From Terrimicrobium sacchariphilum (GTDB lineage Bacteria; Verrucomicrobiota; Verrucomicrobiia; Chthoniobacterales; Terrimicrobiaceae): 64,000 nt of DNA. Below, in pieces: positions 26,155 through 36,160 of this stretch. The stretch covers positions 1 through 64,000 of the forward strand of contig NZ_BDCO01000001.1 of NCBI RefSeq assembly GCF_001613545.1, in the 5' to 3' direction. The notes beneath the pieces are model-generated. The model saw nothing but the letters and a program-made list of their open reading frames with translations. It was not told the origin of the DNA and searched no databases. Position 1 is the first letter of the stretch. Each line of letters starts with the position of its first letter. The position numbers were made by a program, and so were the translations under genes.

Positions 26155-27732
26155 TTATTTCTGCGGGATGAGTCTTAACAGGACGACCCCATGCGAGGCG
26201 ACGGAGGTTTCGAATTTCCCTTCAAAGACACCGAGGTCCTTTTGACGCCAGAGATCGCGGACAAGCAGCTTTCCCTGGGGCAGCGGAATATCCACAAACT
26301 GCACGGCTACGGGCTGCTCCTCTTTGCCGAGATTAAAGAGGCCCACCGCCACGGAGCCATCCTCGAGCGGCTTTGCGTAAACCACCCGGTCACCTTCGTT
26401 GCGAATCTGCACGGCTTGACGCCCGAGGGGGTCCTGATTGATGTCGAGGACCTCATCGTTCGTAAGCAGACCGAGGGTAAAATCGTCCGCCTGCGCGAGA
26501 TCGCATCCGATCAAGAGGGGCGCGGAAAGCAGGCACCAGAGCGAGACCTCGGTGTACTGTTCGTCGGGAGTGAGCTTGGTCAGATGCAGCTTTGGCCCCC
26601 AGCCTACGTGACCCACCACCAGCATGTCCGGGTCATTCCAGTGCCCGGGGCCGGCGTACCCCGCCCAGCGGTCCTGCGAAAAGCCGATCTTCACGAGGCT
26701 CTCCCAGTTGTCCTGGATATCGACCGTCGTGCGCCAGGCTTTGGCGTAATGCGCTAGTTCCGGCGCACTCCCATAGGGTGCGTTATTGGAAAGACTGTAA
26801 AAGATGTCGCGCCCGCTCCGGCGCAACGCATCCGACATCTCCTTCACATGCGGGATATCGTTGGGCACCCAGTCGTATTTCAGATAGTCGATCCCCCACT
26901 CCGCCCATTGAGCCACGTCTTTATCCACGAAGGAATATGCGCCGTGCTTTCGAATGGCTTTCCGCCTTCCGTCGTACTGCGCCGGGTCTCTGGAAATGCG
27001 GTAAAACTCATTGTGATCGCCTTCCTTCACCCAATCGTAAGTGCCATCCGGGTTATCCGAATACCCGCCGATGTGGCCTTCATAGCTAATGATCCAGGGT
27101 GTGGAGTAGATGCCAAACTTGAGCCCCATCTTGTGAATTTCATCCCCGAGCGCCTTCATGTCGGGAAATTTCGAGTTGGGCTGGATGGCGTTATGAGGCC
27201 CTCCGCGTACACCCTGCCAGCCGTCGTCGATATTGATGTAGGTCCAGCCGTGATCACGCAGCCCCTTGGCGACCATGGCCCGTGCGGAACTCAGCACCTT
27301 TTCCTGGCTCACCTCACCGCCCCAGCAGTTCCAGCTATTCCATCCCATCGGCGGGGTCAGCGCAATCCTGTCACCCACGACGATGCGAAATGGTTTCTCG
27401 ACCGAGCCGAGATCGTTGCTGGCGCGCAGAACGACCTTCACTTCGCCGGGCTGCGTCAGCTTTCCGGAGATCAATCCCGTCGCCGGGTCCAGCTTCACCC
27501 CATCCGGCAGCCCATCAGCGGAGAAGGTGATCGGTCGCTTTCCGGTGGCGGGAATGGCGTAGAGAAACGGCGAGCCGGGACGCACTCCGAAGATCTTCGG
27601 CCCGTTGATCCTCGGCTTATCCGAAACGGGAGGGGTTAAGATGAGCGCCTTCGATGAAGCGGGGGTTTGTCCATGGAGGAGGCCATAGCTTAAGGAAACC
27701 AGGGCAATCGTGACAAGGATGCGGAATTTCAC
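26155..27732 (-). CDS. GH27 alpha-galactosidase, secreted
   Basis: A 525-residue protein. A signal peptide (about 1-21) is followed by an Ig-like He_PIG module (about 45-120, LPDGVKLDPATGLISGKL). A GH27 barrel starts at LTPPMGWNSWNCWGG and ends with a C-terminal beta-sandwich. The nucleophile is D287 in YLKYDW and the acid/base D338 in WRTTVDI; both match GH27 enzymes. It removes terminal alpha-galactose, for example from galactomannan side chains, probably in the periplasm or outside. Operator A (27804-27815) of the LacI-type set is 72 bp upstream. GH27 also contains alpha-N-acetylgalactosaminidases and isomaltodextranases, so the exact sugar is inferred. Confidence 0.92.
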   Translation of the reverse strand: MKFRILVTIALVSLSYGLLHGQTPASSKALILTPPVSDKPRINGPKIFGVRPGSPFLYAIPATGKRPITFSADGLPDGVKLDPATGLISGKLTQPGEVKVVLRASNDLGSVEKPFRIVVGDRIALTPPMGWNSWNCWGGEVSQEKVLSSARAMVAKGLRDHGWTYINIDDGWQGVRGGPHNAIQPNSKFPDMKALGDEIHKMGLKFGIYSTPWIISYEGHIGGYSDNPDGTYDWVKEGDHNEFYRISRDPAQYDGRRKAIRKHGAYSFVDKDVAQWAEWGIDYLKYDWVPNDIPHVKEMSDALRRSGRDIFYSLSNNAPYGSAPELAHYAKAWRTTVDIQDNWESLVKIGFSQDRWAGYAGPGHWNDPDMLVVGHVGWGPKLHLTKLTPDEQYTEVSLWCLLSAPLLIGCDLAQADDFTLGLLTNDEVLDINQDPLGRQAVQIRNEGDRVVYAKPLEDGSVAVGLFNLGKEEQPVAVQFVDIPLPQGKLLVRDLWRQKDLGVFEGKFETSVASHGVVLLRLIPQK

Positions 27733-27803
27733 GGGAAAGTAATACGAGAGGGGGTTGGGAAAAAACTGAACGACCTTCAGGTTTGGGCCAATCTCAAATC
27801 AAT

Positions 27804-27815
27804 GCACCGCGTTGC
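27804..27815. promoter_or_regulatory. LacI-type operator A
   Basis: GCACCGCGTTGC, 72 bp before the GH27 start. It is an imperfect palindrome with a central CG, as in LacI/PurR-family operators, and the member closest to symmetry in this window. Confidence 0.6.
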
Positions 27816-27866
27816 GTACTGACTCGTCCAGTCGTGGCGTCATTGACGATGAGGACGATGAACTGC

Positions 27867-30056
27867 TCACTCCTGCCCCCATTTGCCGGGGGAATCTCCC
27901 ATGACAAAATCCAGGCGTCCTCCCTTCGCGATATCACTGTGTCTGATCCGGGCGGACCGCAGAGGGGTTCCGTTCAGAGACGCACTTTGAATGTAGATAT
28001 TCCTGGGCCCGACGTTTTCCGCCGAGATCACGAGCTTCTTTCCATCGGGTAGCCGCCAGGTGGTCTTTGGCACGCTCGGGCCATGTAAATAATAGATATC
28101 CTGCCCGGCTATGGGAAAGAATCCGGAAACCAGAAAGAGATACATCGAGCTCATCGCCCCCTGGTCATCGTCGCCCGGGAGTTCATCGGCCTTGTACCGC
28201 TTCTTGAATACATCGGCCCAGTACGACGAAAGATCCGGGCGTCCCGCCGCGGCGAAGAGCCAGGGCGTCATGAAGGAGGGCTCATTGCTGAAGTCGATCA
28301 GGCCCGACCTGAAGGCAAACTCCAGGCGCTCGACGAATTTTTCCCTGCCGCCCATCGTAGAGATCAACTCATCCATGGCAAACGTCGGCGCGTAGGCCAT
28401 CTCCCAGCTCGTGGCTTCGTAGAAATCCACGTTGTAGTTTTTCCTCAACCCTGCGGCGGTAAACTCGCTATCGCTCTTGCGGCTGCGTGGGAACCCCGTA
28501 TAGCCGGTGTCCCCGGCCTTCTGGTCCCAGACGTTCTTCCAATTCTCCGCCCGCTTCCGATACCGCTCGGCGTCGGCCGTTTCACCCAGACCCGCCGCCA
28601 CCTCGGAAACGCTGAAGTCGTTGATGGCGAACCCCAGGGTGCCGGAACCCGATTTCATCCGGTGGCAGTACGGCGCCGTCTCACCCTCGGGGACATAGCC
28701 CAGACGGCGATAGGACTCCATGCGACCGCTCACATCGGCATGGTGTTTCAGCAGGGCATACGCGGCCTGCCAGTCGACACCCGGCACCTTTTTGACAAAA
28801 GCATCCGCGATGACGTTATCCACCTCGTCGCCGCCCTGCCCGGTGCGATACTCCACCCCGGCCACGAAGGCCGGAGCGACATAGCCATCCGTATTATGTT
28901 TATGACGCGCTATGAAGGAATTAACGACCCCGCGGGATGTCTGAGGGTCAATGATATTGAGCAGGGGGAAGAGCGTCTTCCAGCTATCCCACAGCGTGTA
29001 GTGATCGTCCCAATACGGCTCGCTGGTGTCCCAATGATCGCCGGTACGATCGCGGGGCTGCACAAAGGAATGCCACAATGCGGTGTAGAATTTCCGCTGC
29101 TCCGCGCTCGATGCCCCCTGCACCTCGATCGCGCCGAGCTTCTCCACCCATGCTGCCCGGGCCTGATCATCCAGCGGCTTCATCTCCCAGGAGGGAATCT
29201 CCTCCTCCAGCCACTTCCGCGCCTGATCCACCGACTTGAAGGAGACCGCGATCCGGACGGATATTGACTCGTCCTTCGTTGTCTGGAATCCGAAATAGCC
29301 TCCCAATGGCTTGCCATCGCTGGAGGCCTGAGACACGCCTGCCTTGATCGCGTCGCCCACGGTCACCCCGCTGCGAGCGGGCTTCCGGCTGAACTGGGCA
29401 TGGAAGTAAATCTTGTGCAACCCCGGCACCCAGTTTCCGTCAAAGTCCCCTCCTCCGCTCATCGTGGCCTTTTCCGGATCGATGACGATGGAGCCATTGC
29501 GCAGGGCCGTGCCGCCGCCGACTTTGCGAGCGACATCGAGGAGGATATTTGCGTCCTCCGACGCCGGGAAGGTGAACTTGTACAGGGCGCTGTGATAGGA
29601 CGGGACGACCGCACAGTCGATGCCGTACCTGGAGAGCCGGACATCATAGCGATAGGCTTTTGCCACCTCCCCTTCCTTGGCGGAAGCATGATCGGCCTCC
29701 CTGACCTGCAAACCGATCTGCGGCGAAAGGAGGAATTGTCCATACGAGGCGATGCCGCCGGTGCCCTGGGTATGCAATTGGGAAAACCCGACGATGTGCT
29801 CCTTTCTGTTATAGCCGCTCGGCTTCGGCGCCAGAGTATCCGGACTCGGATAGATCGAGGCGTGCGGCAGACAGGGGCCGGGCATGCAGGAACCAACTCC
29901 CGTGCCGATCGTGGGATCGACCAGGTCGACCGGAGCGACGTCAGCTCCCCCTCCGTCCCCGAGAGGTGCAGCCAATGCGGCCTGTGAGGCAAACGCGTAC
30001 ATACAAGCCCCGAAAATCCGGCGGCAATATCGTGTGGGAGGCATTTTCTCGATCAT
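27867..30056 (-). CDS. GH92 alpha-mannosidase, exported
   Basis: A 729-residue enzyme of the calcium-dependent GH92 family, which releases mannose from alpha-mannans and N-glycans (most often alpha-1,2 linkages). After a signal peptide (ending ALAAPLG) it opens with the family signature VDPTIGTG, GSCMPGPCLPHASIYPSPDT and GFSQLHTQGTGG. The catalytic alpha-domain contains TLWDSWKTLFPLLNII, EVAAGLG and the C-terminal GDDDQGAMSSMYLF. All these landmarks are intact. The start could be ATG at 30056 or the ATG (MPPTRYC) at 30044; the signal peptide works with either. Operator B is 232 bp upstream. Confidence 0.93.
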   Translation of the reverse strand: MIEKMPPTRYCRRIFGACMYAFASQAALAAPLGDGGGADVAPVDLVDPTIGTGVGSCMPGPCLPHASIYPSPDTLAPKPSGYNRKEHIVGFSQLHTQGTGGIASYGQFLLSPQIGLQVREADHASAKEGEVAKAYRYDVRLSRYGIDCAVVPSYHSALYKFTFPASEDANILLDVARKVGGGTALRNGSIVIDPEKATMSGGGDFDGNWVPGLHKIYFHAQFSRKPARSGVTVGDAIKAGVSQASSDGKPLGGYFGFQTTKDESISVRIAVSFKSVDQARKWLEEEIPSWEMKPLDDQARAAWVEKLGAIEVQGASSAEQRKFYTALWHSFVQPRDRTGDHWDTSEPYWDDHYTLWDSWKTLFPLLNIIDPQTSRGVVNSFIARHKHNTDGYVAPAFVAGVEYRTGQGGDEVDNVIADAFVKKVPGVDWQAAYALLKHHADVSGRMESYRRLGYVPEGETAPYCHRMKSGSGTLGFAINDFSVSEVAAGLGETADAERYRKRAENWKNVWDQKAGDTGYTGFPRSRKSDSEFTAAGLRKNYNVDFYEATSWEMAYAPTFAMDELISTMGGREKFVERLEFAFRSGLIDFSNEPSFMTPWLFAAAGRPDLSSYWADVFKKRYKADELPGDDDQGAMSSMYLFLVSGFFPIAGQDIYYLHGPSVPKTTWRLPDGKKLVISAENVGPRNIYIQSASLNGTPLRSARIRHSDIAKGGRLDFVMGDSPGKWGQE

Positions 30057-30287
30057 ATCACAATCCCTGTCTCTGAAATATCATTTATAAGCACATCCGA
30101 TGCTCCAGCCCGGAGAGGCCGCTCGTGGTTGCGAATCGGTGATCCCATCCTGGTCACGGGAGAGATGCTGGCAGGCACCGCGCGGACAGCGATTGAGCAC
30201 TTTTCATTTCCAGAATGAGGCTCACTTAGCTCTCTGGGGTGCCGCACATCATAGTCACCCCGTCGCGGGAGAAAACCGATTCATCAT

Positions 30288-30299
30288 GCACCTCGTTGC
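30288..30299. promoter_or_regulatory. LacI-type operator B
   Basis: GCACCTCGTTGC, 232 bp before the GH92 gene. The rest of the 30057-30351 gap shows nothing I can name. Confidence 0.6.
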
Positions 30300-30351
30300 T
30301 CGCAGGTAGCGTTTATGCCGCTGACTTTGCGGGATTCCATGGCGGGCCTAT

Positions 30352-30392
30352 CAAAAAAAGAACGGCCCCGGGGCTGAATGCCACCGGGGCCG
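30352..30392 (-). terminator. Rho-independent terminator of the autotransporter-repeat PEP-CTERM gene
   Basis: A 10-bp stem (ACGGCCCCGG / CCGGGGCCGT) with an 11-nt loop is followed on the minus strand by TTCTTTTTTTGA. It starts about 28 bp after the stop codon at 30420. Confidence 0.88.
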
Positions 30393-30419
30393 TAAGGTCT
30401 GCCAGTCTGATGCCTTAGC

Positions 30420-32306
30420 CTAGCTGCGGCGGCGCAGGAAGATCGTGCAGCAGAGGCCAGCCGCCACGAGTGTCCAGGTGGCCGGTTCCGGGACGGCGGT
30501 GAAGGTCAGCGACGAACCCGTCAGGTTGAACGTGCCTTCCTGACCGGTGGTCGAGAAGTCGCTTGCGCTGAAGCCCGAGCTGGAGCCGAACGTGATCAGC
30601 GTATAAGTCTGGCCATAGGAAAAGCCCCCCGAGAAGTCGAAGGTGTACGCACCGCTGCCCACCTTGGTCAGTGCGCCGGTCAGCGCCAGAAGGTCGGAGG
30701 TGTTATCCGTCGCGCTCAGGTTGAACACCATGCTCGCGCCGCCATTCCATGCCAGGGACGCTGCCGACAGCGTGCCGATGCCGCCATTGCCGGGGCTGAT
30801 CGAGCCCGCCGTGAGGGTGATGTTCGAGGCCAGGCCGGAACCTGCCAGCCTGGCGCTCGCACCGTTTACCTTGACGCTGCTGCTGCTCGCGATGTTCCCT
30901 CCCGAAGCCAGCAACAAGGTACCGGATGAAATGGTGGTCGCGCCCGTATAGGTGCTATGGCCGCCGAGCGTGAGAGTGCCGGTGCCGATCTTGGTCAGCG
31001 ATCCCGATCCAGTCAGCGCGCCATCATAGGTCGTGTCGCTATTGTTATTGCCCACACTCAGAGCGACTGCCGCGGAACTGGTGGCGATATTCTGAAGGCT
31101 CAGATCGCGAGTACCGGAGAGGCCGCCCACGGTGGCCGAGGTGATCGTGGTGGCGCTGGTTACGCCGAATCCCACGGTGCCCGTATCGCCGGAGGCGAGA
31201 TTCAGCGTGCTATTCTGGAGAGCGAGCGAGTTCGTTCCCGAGGCAGCACCGAGCAGCAGGGAGCCTTTGTAGACGCGAGTCTGTCCGGTGAACGTATTGT
31301 TGCCGGTGAGTTTCACGATACCGGCGGTATCGGTGCTCACTCCGGAATATTTTACGTTTCCATTAATCTGAAGATTTCCCGAGCCGGAGACAACCCCGCC
31401 GAGAACAACCCCAGCGGTGTCCGCCGTCGTCATCTGGCTAACAACCGTGAGATCCTGATTCAATGTAATCGCTCCCCCGAAATTCTGGGTACCTGTCGTC
31501 AGAGTCGAGCCAAGAACCGTCGTTCCGCCTGTGCCGGAAGCAACCGTGATAGCCTGTCCCACGCTCGCCACGGTCCGTGATGTCACAAACGAGACACTTC
31601 CACCACCTGTGCTTCCCAGCGTAATCCCACTCGCACTGCCGAAGGCAGTCGTCGAGGTCCAAGTCAGGGCTCCGGAGGCCAGAGTAATGGCACCCGTATA
31701 GCTTCCCTTGCCGGTGGTGCCACCTTGAAAGGCAACCATTCCGTAGTTGAGATCATTAAGAGCGTTATTCACCGTTATGCTCTTCGTACCAACGAGCCTT
31801 TGGTTGATCTGAATGGCATAGCTATCACCAGAAGCACTAGCTGTGCTATTGGCATTGGATTGCTTGATCACGAGATCGTCATCCAAAAACATGGCACCTC
31901 CAGCATTTTGAAGTACGATTCGGCTTCCAGCCGCAGTCGATGCGTTTTCGATCGTGGCCACTCCTGCGCCGGAACCATCCTGATCGAAGCGCCAATCGTA
32001 TGGGACGGGAGGGGTGCCGCTAAGTTGTGACAATGACACAGTCAGTACCGTACTTGTCGAACCCGTGAGGGAAAGCGTTCCCAGGGTCACAGAGGACAAA
32101 TCCTGTGTGATCGTAACTGAGGCTCCTCCATTTCGAGAAGCGACCGCGCCGACGCCATTAGGAGCAGTCCCGGTGTTCCAGTTCGTTCCGAGGCTCCAGT
32201 TCCCGCTTCCAGCCGTGTAGAGATCTGCATACAGCGGTACAGTAGCGGGCAAGAGCAGCGTGGAAACCGCGGCTAATAGTTTGTAGGGAAAGACGGTGGT
32301 TTTCAT
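30420..32306 (-). CDS. Autotransporter-associated beta-strand repeat protein with PEP-CTERM tail
   Basis: A 628-residue exported protein. A signal peptide (about 1-28) precedes Gly/Ser/Thr-rich repeats of the autotransporter-associated type, for example GGHSTYTGATTISSGTLLLA, NNTFTGQTRVYKGSLLLGA and GALTGSGSLTKIGTGTLTL. They should stack into a beta-helix. The C-terminus is VPEPATWTLVAAGLCC followed by FLRRRS, a PEP-CTERM signal; there is no outer-membrane barrel. It is probably a surface or matrix protein sorted by an exosortase. Operator C lies 66 bp upstream, so it seems co-regulated with the glycoside hydrolases, perhaps as a polysaccharide-contact protein. Confidence 0.9.
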   Translation of the reverse strand: MKTTVFPYKLLAAVSTLLLPATVPLYADLYTAGSGNWSLGTNWNTGTAPNGVGAVASRNGGASVTITQDLSSVTLGTLSLTGSTSTVLTVSLSQLSGTPPVPYDWRFDQDGSGAGVATIENASTAAGSRIVLQNAGGAMFLDDDLVIKQSNANSTASASGDSYAIQINQRLVGTKSITVNNALNDLNYGMVAFQGGTTGKGSYTGAITLASGALTWTSTTAFGSASGITLGSTGGGSVSFVTSRTVASVGQAITVASGTGGTTVLGSTLTTGTQNFGGAITLNQDLTVVSQMTTADTAGVVLGGVVSGSGNLQINGNVKYSGVSTDTAGIVKLTGNNTFTGQTRVYKGSLLLGAASGTNSLALQNSTLNLASGDTGTVGFGVTSATTITSATVGGLSGTRDLSLQNIATSSAAVALSVGNNNSDTTYDGALTGSGSLTKIGTGTLTLGGHSTYTGATTISSGTLLLASGGNIASSSSVKVNGASARLAGSGLASNITLTAGSISPGNGGIGTLSAASLAWNGGASMVFNLSATDNTSDLLALTGALTKVGSGAYTFDFSGGFSYGQTYTLITFGSSSGFSASDFSTTGQEGTFNLTGSSLTFTAVPEPATWTLVAAGLCCTIFLRRRS

Positions 32307-32371
32307 GGGAGTACTTTGAATCGGTGATGAGATTTCCTATCTCGTCCCCCTGATCTCAAACCCTTTTGAGC

Positions 32372-32383
32372 GCACCCCGTTGC
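32372..32383. promoter_or_regulatory. LacI-type operator C
   Basis: GCACCCCGTTGC, 66 bp before the PEP-CTERM gene. The remaining 270 bp up to the transporter stop at 32657 hold no other recognisable element. Confidence 0.6.
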
Positions 32384-32656
32384 ACCACGCGCAAAATTGC
32401 CGAAAACCCTCAAAATCGGGGCTCATTGACACCGGAGCCACCGAGGGACCGAGCCCGCGATTCCTGGCCGAAACCGGGGCTTGAACCCTCCGTTGCCAAG
32501 GTGACGATGATGCCGCCTTCTTCCCGGACGAGGAATATTAACCGCCGGAACAGCGCCTTTAAACAACACCCGGGATTCTGATTTTCAGCGCCTCAGAGTT
32601 GGCAAACAAGAGTTGCAAAAATCCGGGATGCAGCGGTTTTTCAGAATCCGGCGCGC

Positions 32657-34048
32657 CTAGGCAGGCATGGGAGGCACATAGCCATCCTTGCCGCCATGGC
32701 GGTGCCATTCGCGCAGGACGATGAGCATGGGAGGGATGGCGCAAAGCGCAATCAACACGGTCCAGAGAAACGCGACGCGGTAATTGCTGTGGAGAAAATC
32801 CATGAGCAGGCCCATGAGGAGATTTCCCACGATCAGCGCGCCGCAGCCGAAGACATTCAGACCGCTGGAAAACTGCCCGAACTTCTCCGAAGGAAAGAGT
32901 TTCATCGCACTCGCTCTCTGGCAGAGGCCCCAGGCGACCATCGGCATCGCCGAGGTCACAGAGAAGATGAAAAAGCTCATCCAGCCGCCAACGAAGAAAA
33001 AAGCTGAGAGATTTGCGACCACGATAAGCGCCATCGCAGACACCGCCACATGCATGGGCGAAAAGCGGTCGCAGAGCCAGCCGATAGGATAGAAAAAGAC
33101 CAAGGATATGCCGGAGGTCCAGGCAAACAAGTGGCCGAGCTGTCCCATATCGAACCCGAGGCTCTCCCGGGCAAACAGTGTGATGAAGTTGTTCGCACAG
33201 GCCGTGGCAGCGATCATCAAAAGGCAGGCGATGAAGAAGCAGCGATAGATCCGGAGCTGGAGACACTCGCGGAAGTAGAGGACAAAGGTCCGCCCGAGTC
33301 CCGGCGCATCCTCCTGCCGGACCGGCGGCGGGTACTCTCCCTCCCGGACCTTGCGACACATCAGAAAGAAAGCGATGAGGTAAAAGATGCCGACGGTCAG
33401 AAAAATCGTCTGTCGATTCTCCAGCAGGTGCGGAAAGACAAACCAGAGAAATAGGGTTCCGCTGATTGCGGTCACCATACTGAACCACGCCAGAAAACGC
33501 GACATCACACTCAACGGCACGACGTCGCGGATCAGCCAGTTATAGCCATTCACGAGCACCATGTTGAAGAAGTGAAATCCCACCACCAGCACGCACAGGA
33601 GGCCCAGCGTCAGGTTTTCCGGCGTGAGGGTGGAGGGCAGCATATGGTGCAGACTCGAGTGGAGCAGCCGCCCGAGATCGGGCGCAAAACCGACGCCGAT
33701 CAACGCCGCGACGGTGAGAGGGGCAAACACATAAAGGAGCGGGATACGACGGCCGACCGGCGTGCGCAGGTTGTCACACCAGCGGCTGATGACCGGGAGG
33801 AAAAGGACATTGACCAATCCCGCAAAGCTGCCGGTCATGATGCCGATCAGGGTATTTGAGGCATTGAGCTCCTTGAGGAAGATCGGCATGAACCGCGCAA
33901 AGATCGCCTCAAAGAACTGGAAGGCAAAATCCCCCCAGAGCAGCCAGAGCGACAGAACGAGCAGCCCGTTCTTTGAGTAGACCAAAGTCCCGGCTCGATA
34001 CAGGCCGTCAGCGGGTGCGGGCGGAACGGTGGACGGAGGAGCTTGCAT
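32657..34048 (-). CDS. MFS transporter
   Basis: A 463-residue permease of about 12 helices. The first helices follow a short cytosolic tail (LLVLSLWLLWGDFAFQFFEAIFARFMPIFLKELNASNTLIG). A charged loop after the next helix (SRWCDNLRTPVGRRIPLL) matches the MFS loop 2-3 motif, and a mid-protein cytosolic loop (REGEYPPPVRQEDAPGLGR) separates the halves. The open frame extends to 34363 but that part overlaps the GH5 gene in another frame; ATG at 34048 gives a standard transporter. It follows GH5 by 29 bp. The substrate is probably a manno-oligosaccharide or mannose, by context only. Confidence 0.82.
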   Translation of the reverse strand: MQAPPSTVPPAPADGLYRAGTLVYSKNGLLVLSLWLLWGDFAFQFFEAIFARFMPIFLKELNASNTLIGIMTGSFAGLVNVLFLPVISRWCDNLRTPVGRRIPLLYVFAPLTVAALIGVGFAPDLGRLLHSSLHHMLPSTLTPENLTLGLLCVLVVGFHFFNMVLVNGYNWLIRDVVPLSVMSRFLAWFSMVTAISGTLFLWFVFPHLLENRQTIFLTVGIFYLIAFFLMCRKVREGEYPPPVRQEDAPGLGRTFVLYFRECLQLRIYRCFFIACLLMIAATACANNFITLFARESLGFDMGQLGHLFAWTSGISLVFFYPIGWLCDRFSPMHVAVSAMALIVVANLSAFFFVGGWMSFFIFSVTSAMPMVAWGLCQRASAMKLFPSEKFGQFSSGLNVFGCGALIVGNLLMGLLMDFLHSNYRVAFLWTVLIALCAIPPMLIVLREWHRHGGKDGYVPPMPA

Positions 34049-34077
34049 CGGTATCGACTCGTACCCGCCGCGATCCT

Positions 34078-36039
34078 TCAGTTCCCCGCCGCCTCGGGAA
34101 AGGCGCTGCCCATGATCCGGGCGGTGGGAGCCCAGAGCTCGACATAGGGAATGTAGTAGCCGGGATTTTCCATTTTGGCGTCCCACGTCTTGCCATCGGG
34201 ATTTTTCACCGCGAGGGTCGGGAATCCCGAGGCCCGCGTGCGGTCGTAATAGATGGCCCAGGTCATCCAGCCGATGCGATCGAAGGCAAACAGGGCGAGC
34301 ATGCCGGCCTGCGTCTCCCGGTGAACCCGCTCGGGCTTGCCGCCGCCGCCAAACTCCGTACACATGACGGGCACATTGTATTTGGCCTGAAAGTCCCGCA
34401 GGTGCTGCTGCACCTTCCAGGGGGCGTCATCCTGAGGGTAATCGTGAAAGGAAAAGACGGCGTTGTTGTACGGCTCGTCGATCTTGTTGGCGACATCGCG
34501 CCAGGTCGCCTCCAGCGCCCTCGCATGACTCCAGTGGTGCGAACCCACCATGACGATGTGCTTCTGGTCGACCTTGCGAATGGCCTCGATGCACTTGCGA
34601 TACCATTTCTGCGCGGTCTCCGGGCTGCACACGGGTTCGTTGCATAGCTCGTAGGCGAGGATGTAGGGTTCGTCTTTGTAGTGCTCCGCCACCTCGACCC
34701 AGCGCTGCACCCATCTCTGAAACTTCTCCTCGGTCCATCCGTCGGATTTCTGCTCGCCTCGGGCGGTTTCCTCATTGATCTCGTTTTTGAAGTAATTGTG
34801 ATCATCGAGGATGACATAGAGCTGATGGCGTTTGGCCGCAGTGAGCACGGGATCAATGAATGCCGTGATGTCCTCAAAGGTCAGCGGCTTGTCAGGCGCT
34901 CCATTGAAGTTCAAGGTGTAGAAGGCCAGACGCAAGGTATTCAGGCCCATGGATTGCGCATAGGCCGCCACCTCCTCGTCGTATCCTCTCAGGAGGACAT
35001 TTTTCCCATATCCTGCACCGACGGGGTAAAAGGGCCGCACACCTCCTTTGCTAAGTGGCGACGTGACGATATCCCGCCCCTTGACGGACAGCCAGACATG
35101 GCTGGTGTCCTTGAGAAAACCAAAGACCTCCCGGGGAATGGACTGGTCCTGGATCGATCCGCCTCCATTAACCAGGGCTTGCAGAGTGCTCGACTTACCC
35201 GGCGCCACAGGAGGATTTTCCCACACATAGCTGTACGCACCATTTACCGCATGGACCTGCCGAGTCTCCGCCTTACCGGAAGCGTCGGTGATCTTCAGAT
35301 CGACCACCGCATCAGGTGCTGCGGTCTTTCCCTGAATCTCGAGTTTGATCGTGTTGTCAGATTCTGCGTTGCGAATTTCCACCGAGACGTTCCGCATGCG
35401 CACCAGGGAGACTTTTCCTAATTCGAACGCTCCTTTGGAGGTGCCGAAAATCTGGAAGCGCTCCAGAAGATCCTCGGAGGTAATATCCGGCGTCCCATCC
35501 TCGCTCCTGATGCGCTTCGTCCACTCCGCAGTCGGAGAGTCCTTGGCATTCAGCACGGTCATTTTATGGAACGGGAGGCGAATACGCTTCCAGCCATCTT
35601 CGAGACTTTCCGCTGCCGAAGCGGGAACGGTCTGCGACCTCACGGTTTTCTGGGTTTCCGGCTTCACGTACATGCTCAGGGTCTGAAGCACGACATAGAA
35701 GCCGTCGGGCGCCGACTGCCCGGCGACAGGCCGGAAGACGATATCCACAAACAGAGCGGGATCGCTGAGATAGGGAAGCGGGTCGAGCCGCAGGGGACCG
35801 AGCATGCACCGGGCCGACATCCCGCCATCCGGCTGGGTGAAAGTCACACTGATGGCCCGCGTGGCCGGGTCTGTCCTGACCTCGCCGCCCTTCATCTTCG
35901 AGTTCATCGTGAAGCGCCCCTTCTCGAAAAGAACTCTCTCATCGGACGCCACCCCGGGAGCGGCGGTCTGCCCGACAGCCTGGAGCGATGATAAACAAAC
36001 CGCGGCAAAAACAAGTTGGGTGAGGCGGGGAAACTTCAT
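34078..36039 (-). CDS. GH5-like (clan GH-A) endo-mannanase/cellulase-type enzyme, secreted
   Basis: A 653-residue protein. A signal peptide (about 1-24) leads to a 290-residue beta-rich N-terminal part, probably carbohydrate-binding or Ig-like. The (beta/alpha)8 barrel begins at about residue 325 (VWLSVKGRDIVTSPLSKGG). The acid/base is E468 in YELCNEP and the nucleophile E562 in CTEFGG. Family GH5 or a GH5-related branch; with GH130 close by, beta-1,4-mannanase is the best guess, but subfamily cannot be assigned here. It lies between a small secreted protein gene (121 bp upstream) and an MFS gene (29 bp downstream). A shorter paralogue without the N-terminal part is at 46012-47115. Confidence 0.82.
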   Translation of the reverse strand: MKFPRLTQLVFAAVCLSSLQAVGQTAAPGVASDERVLFEKGRFTMNSKMKGGEVRTDPATRAISVTFTQPDGGMSARCMLGPLRLDPLPYLSDPALFVDIVFRPVAGQSAPDGFYVVLQTLSMYVKPETQKTVRSQTVPASAAESLEDGWKRIRLPFHKMTVLNAKDSPTAEWTKRIRSEDGTPDITSEDLLERFQIFGTSKGAFELGKVSLVRMRNVSVEIRNAESDNTIKLEIQGKTAAPDAVVDLKITDASGKAETRQVHAVNGAYSYVWENPPVAPGKSSTLQALVNGGGSIQDQSIPREVFGFLKDTSHVWLSVKGRDIVTSPLSKGGVRPFYPVGAGYGKNVLLRGYDEEVAAYAQSMGLNTLRLAFYTLNFNGAPDKPLTFEDITAFIDPVLTAAKRHQLYVILDDHNYFKNEINEETARGEQKSDGWTEEKFQRWVQRWVEVAEHYKDEPYILAYELCNEPVCSPETAQKWYRKCIEAIRKVDQKHIVMVGSHHWSHARALEATWRDVANKIDEPYNNAVFSFHDYPQDDAPWKVQQHLRDFQAKYNVPVMCTEFGGGGKPERVHRETQAGMLALFAFDRIGWMTWAIYYDRTRASGFPTLAVKNPDGKTWDAKMENPGYYIPYVELWAPTARIMGSAFPEAAGN

Positions 36040-36160
36040 GAAGTCAAATATTGGAAGAGTTTAGTCTTTGAGAGAACCGTATCGCCCAGGCACGAGAGAC
36101 CCATCGGCATTGCTCAAAGCATTGCCGACACATGTCTCAAAACTGCCTGACGCGTCTGCG

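Noticed and set aside
34048-34363. N-terminal extension of the MFS transporter frame
   Set aside because: It overlaps the GH5 gene in another frame and has no transporter sequence; ATG at 34048 gives a normal permease.
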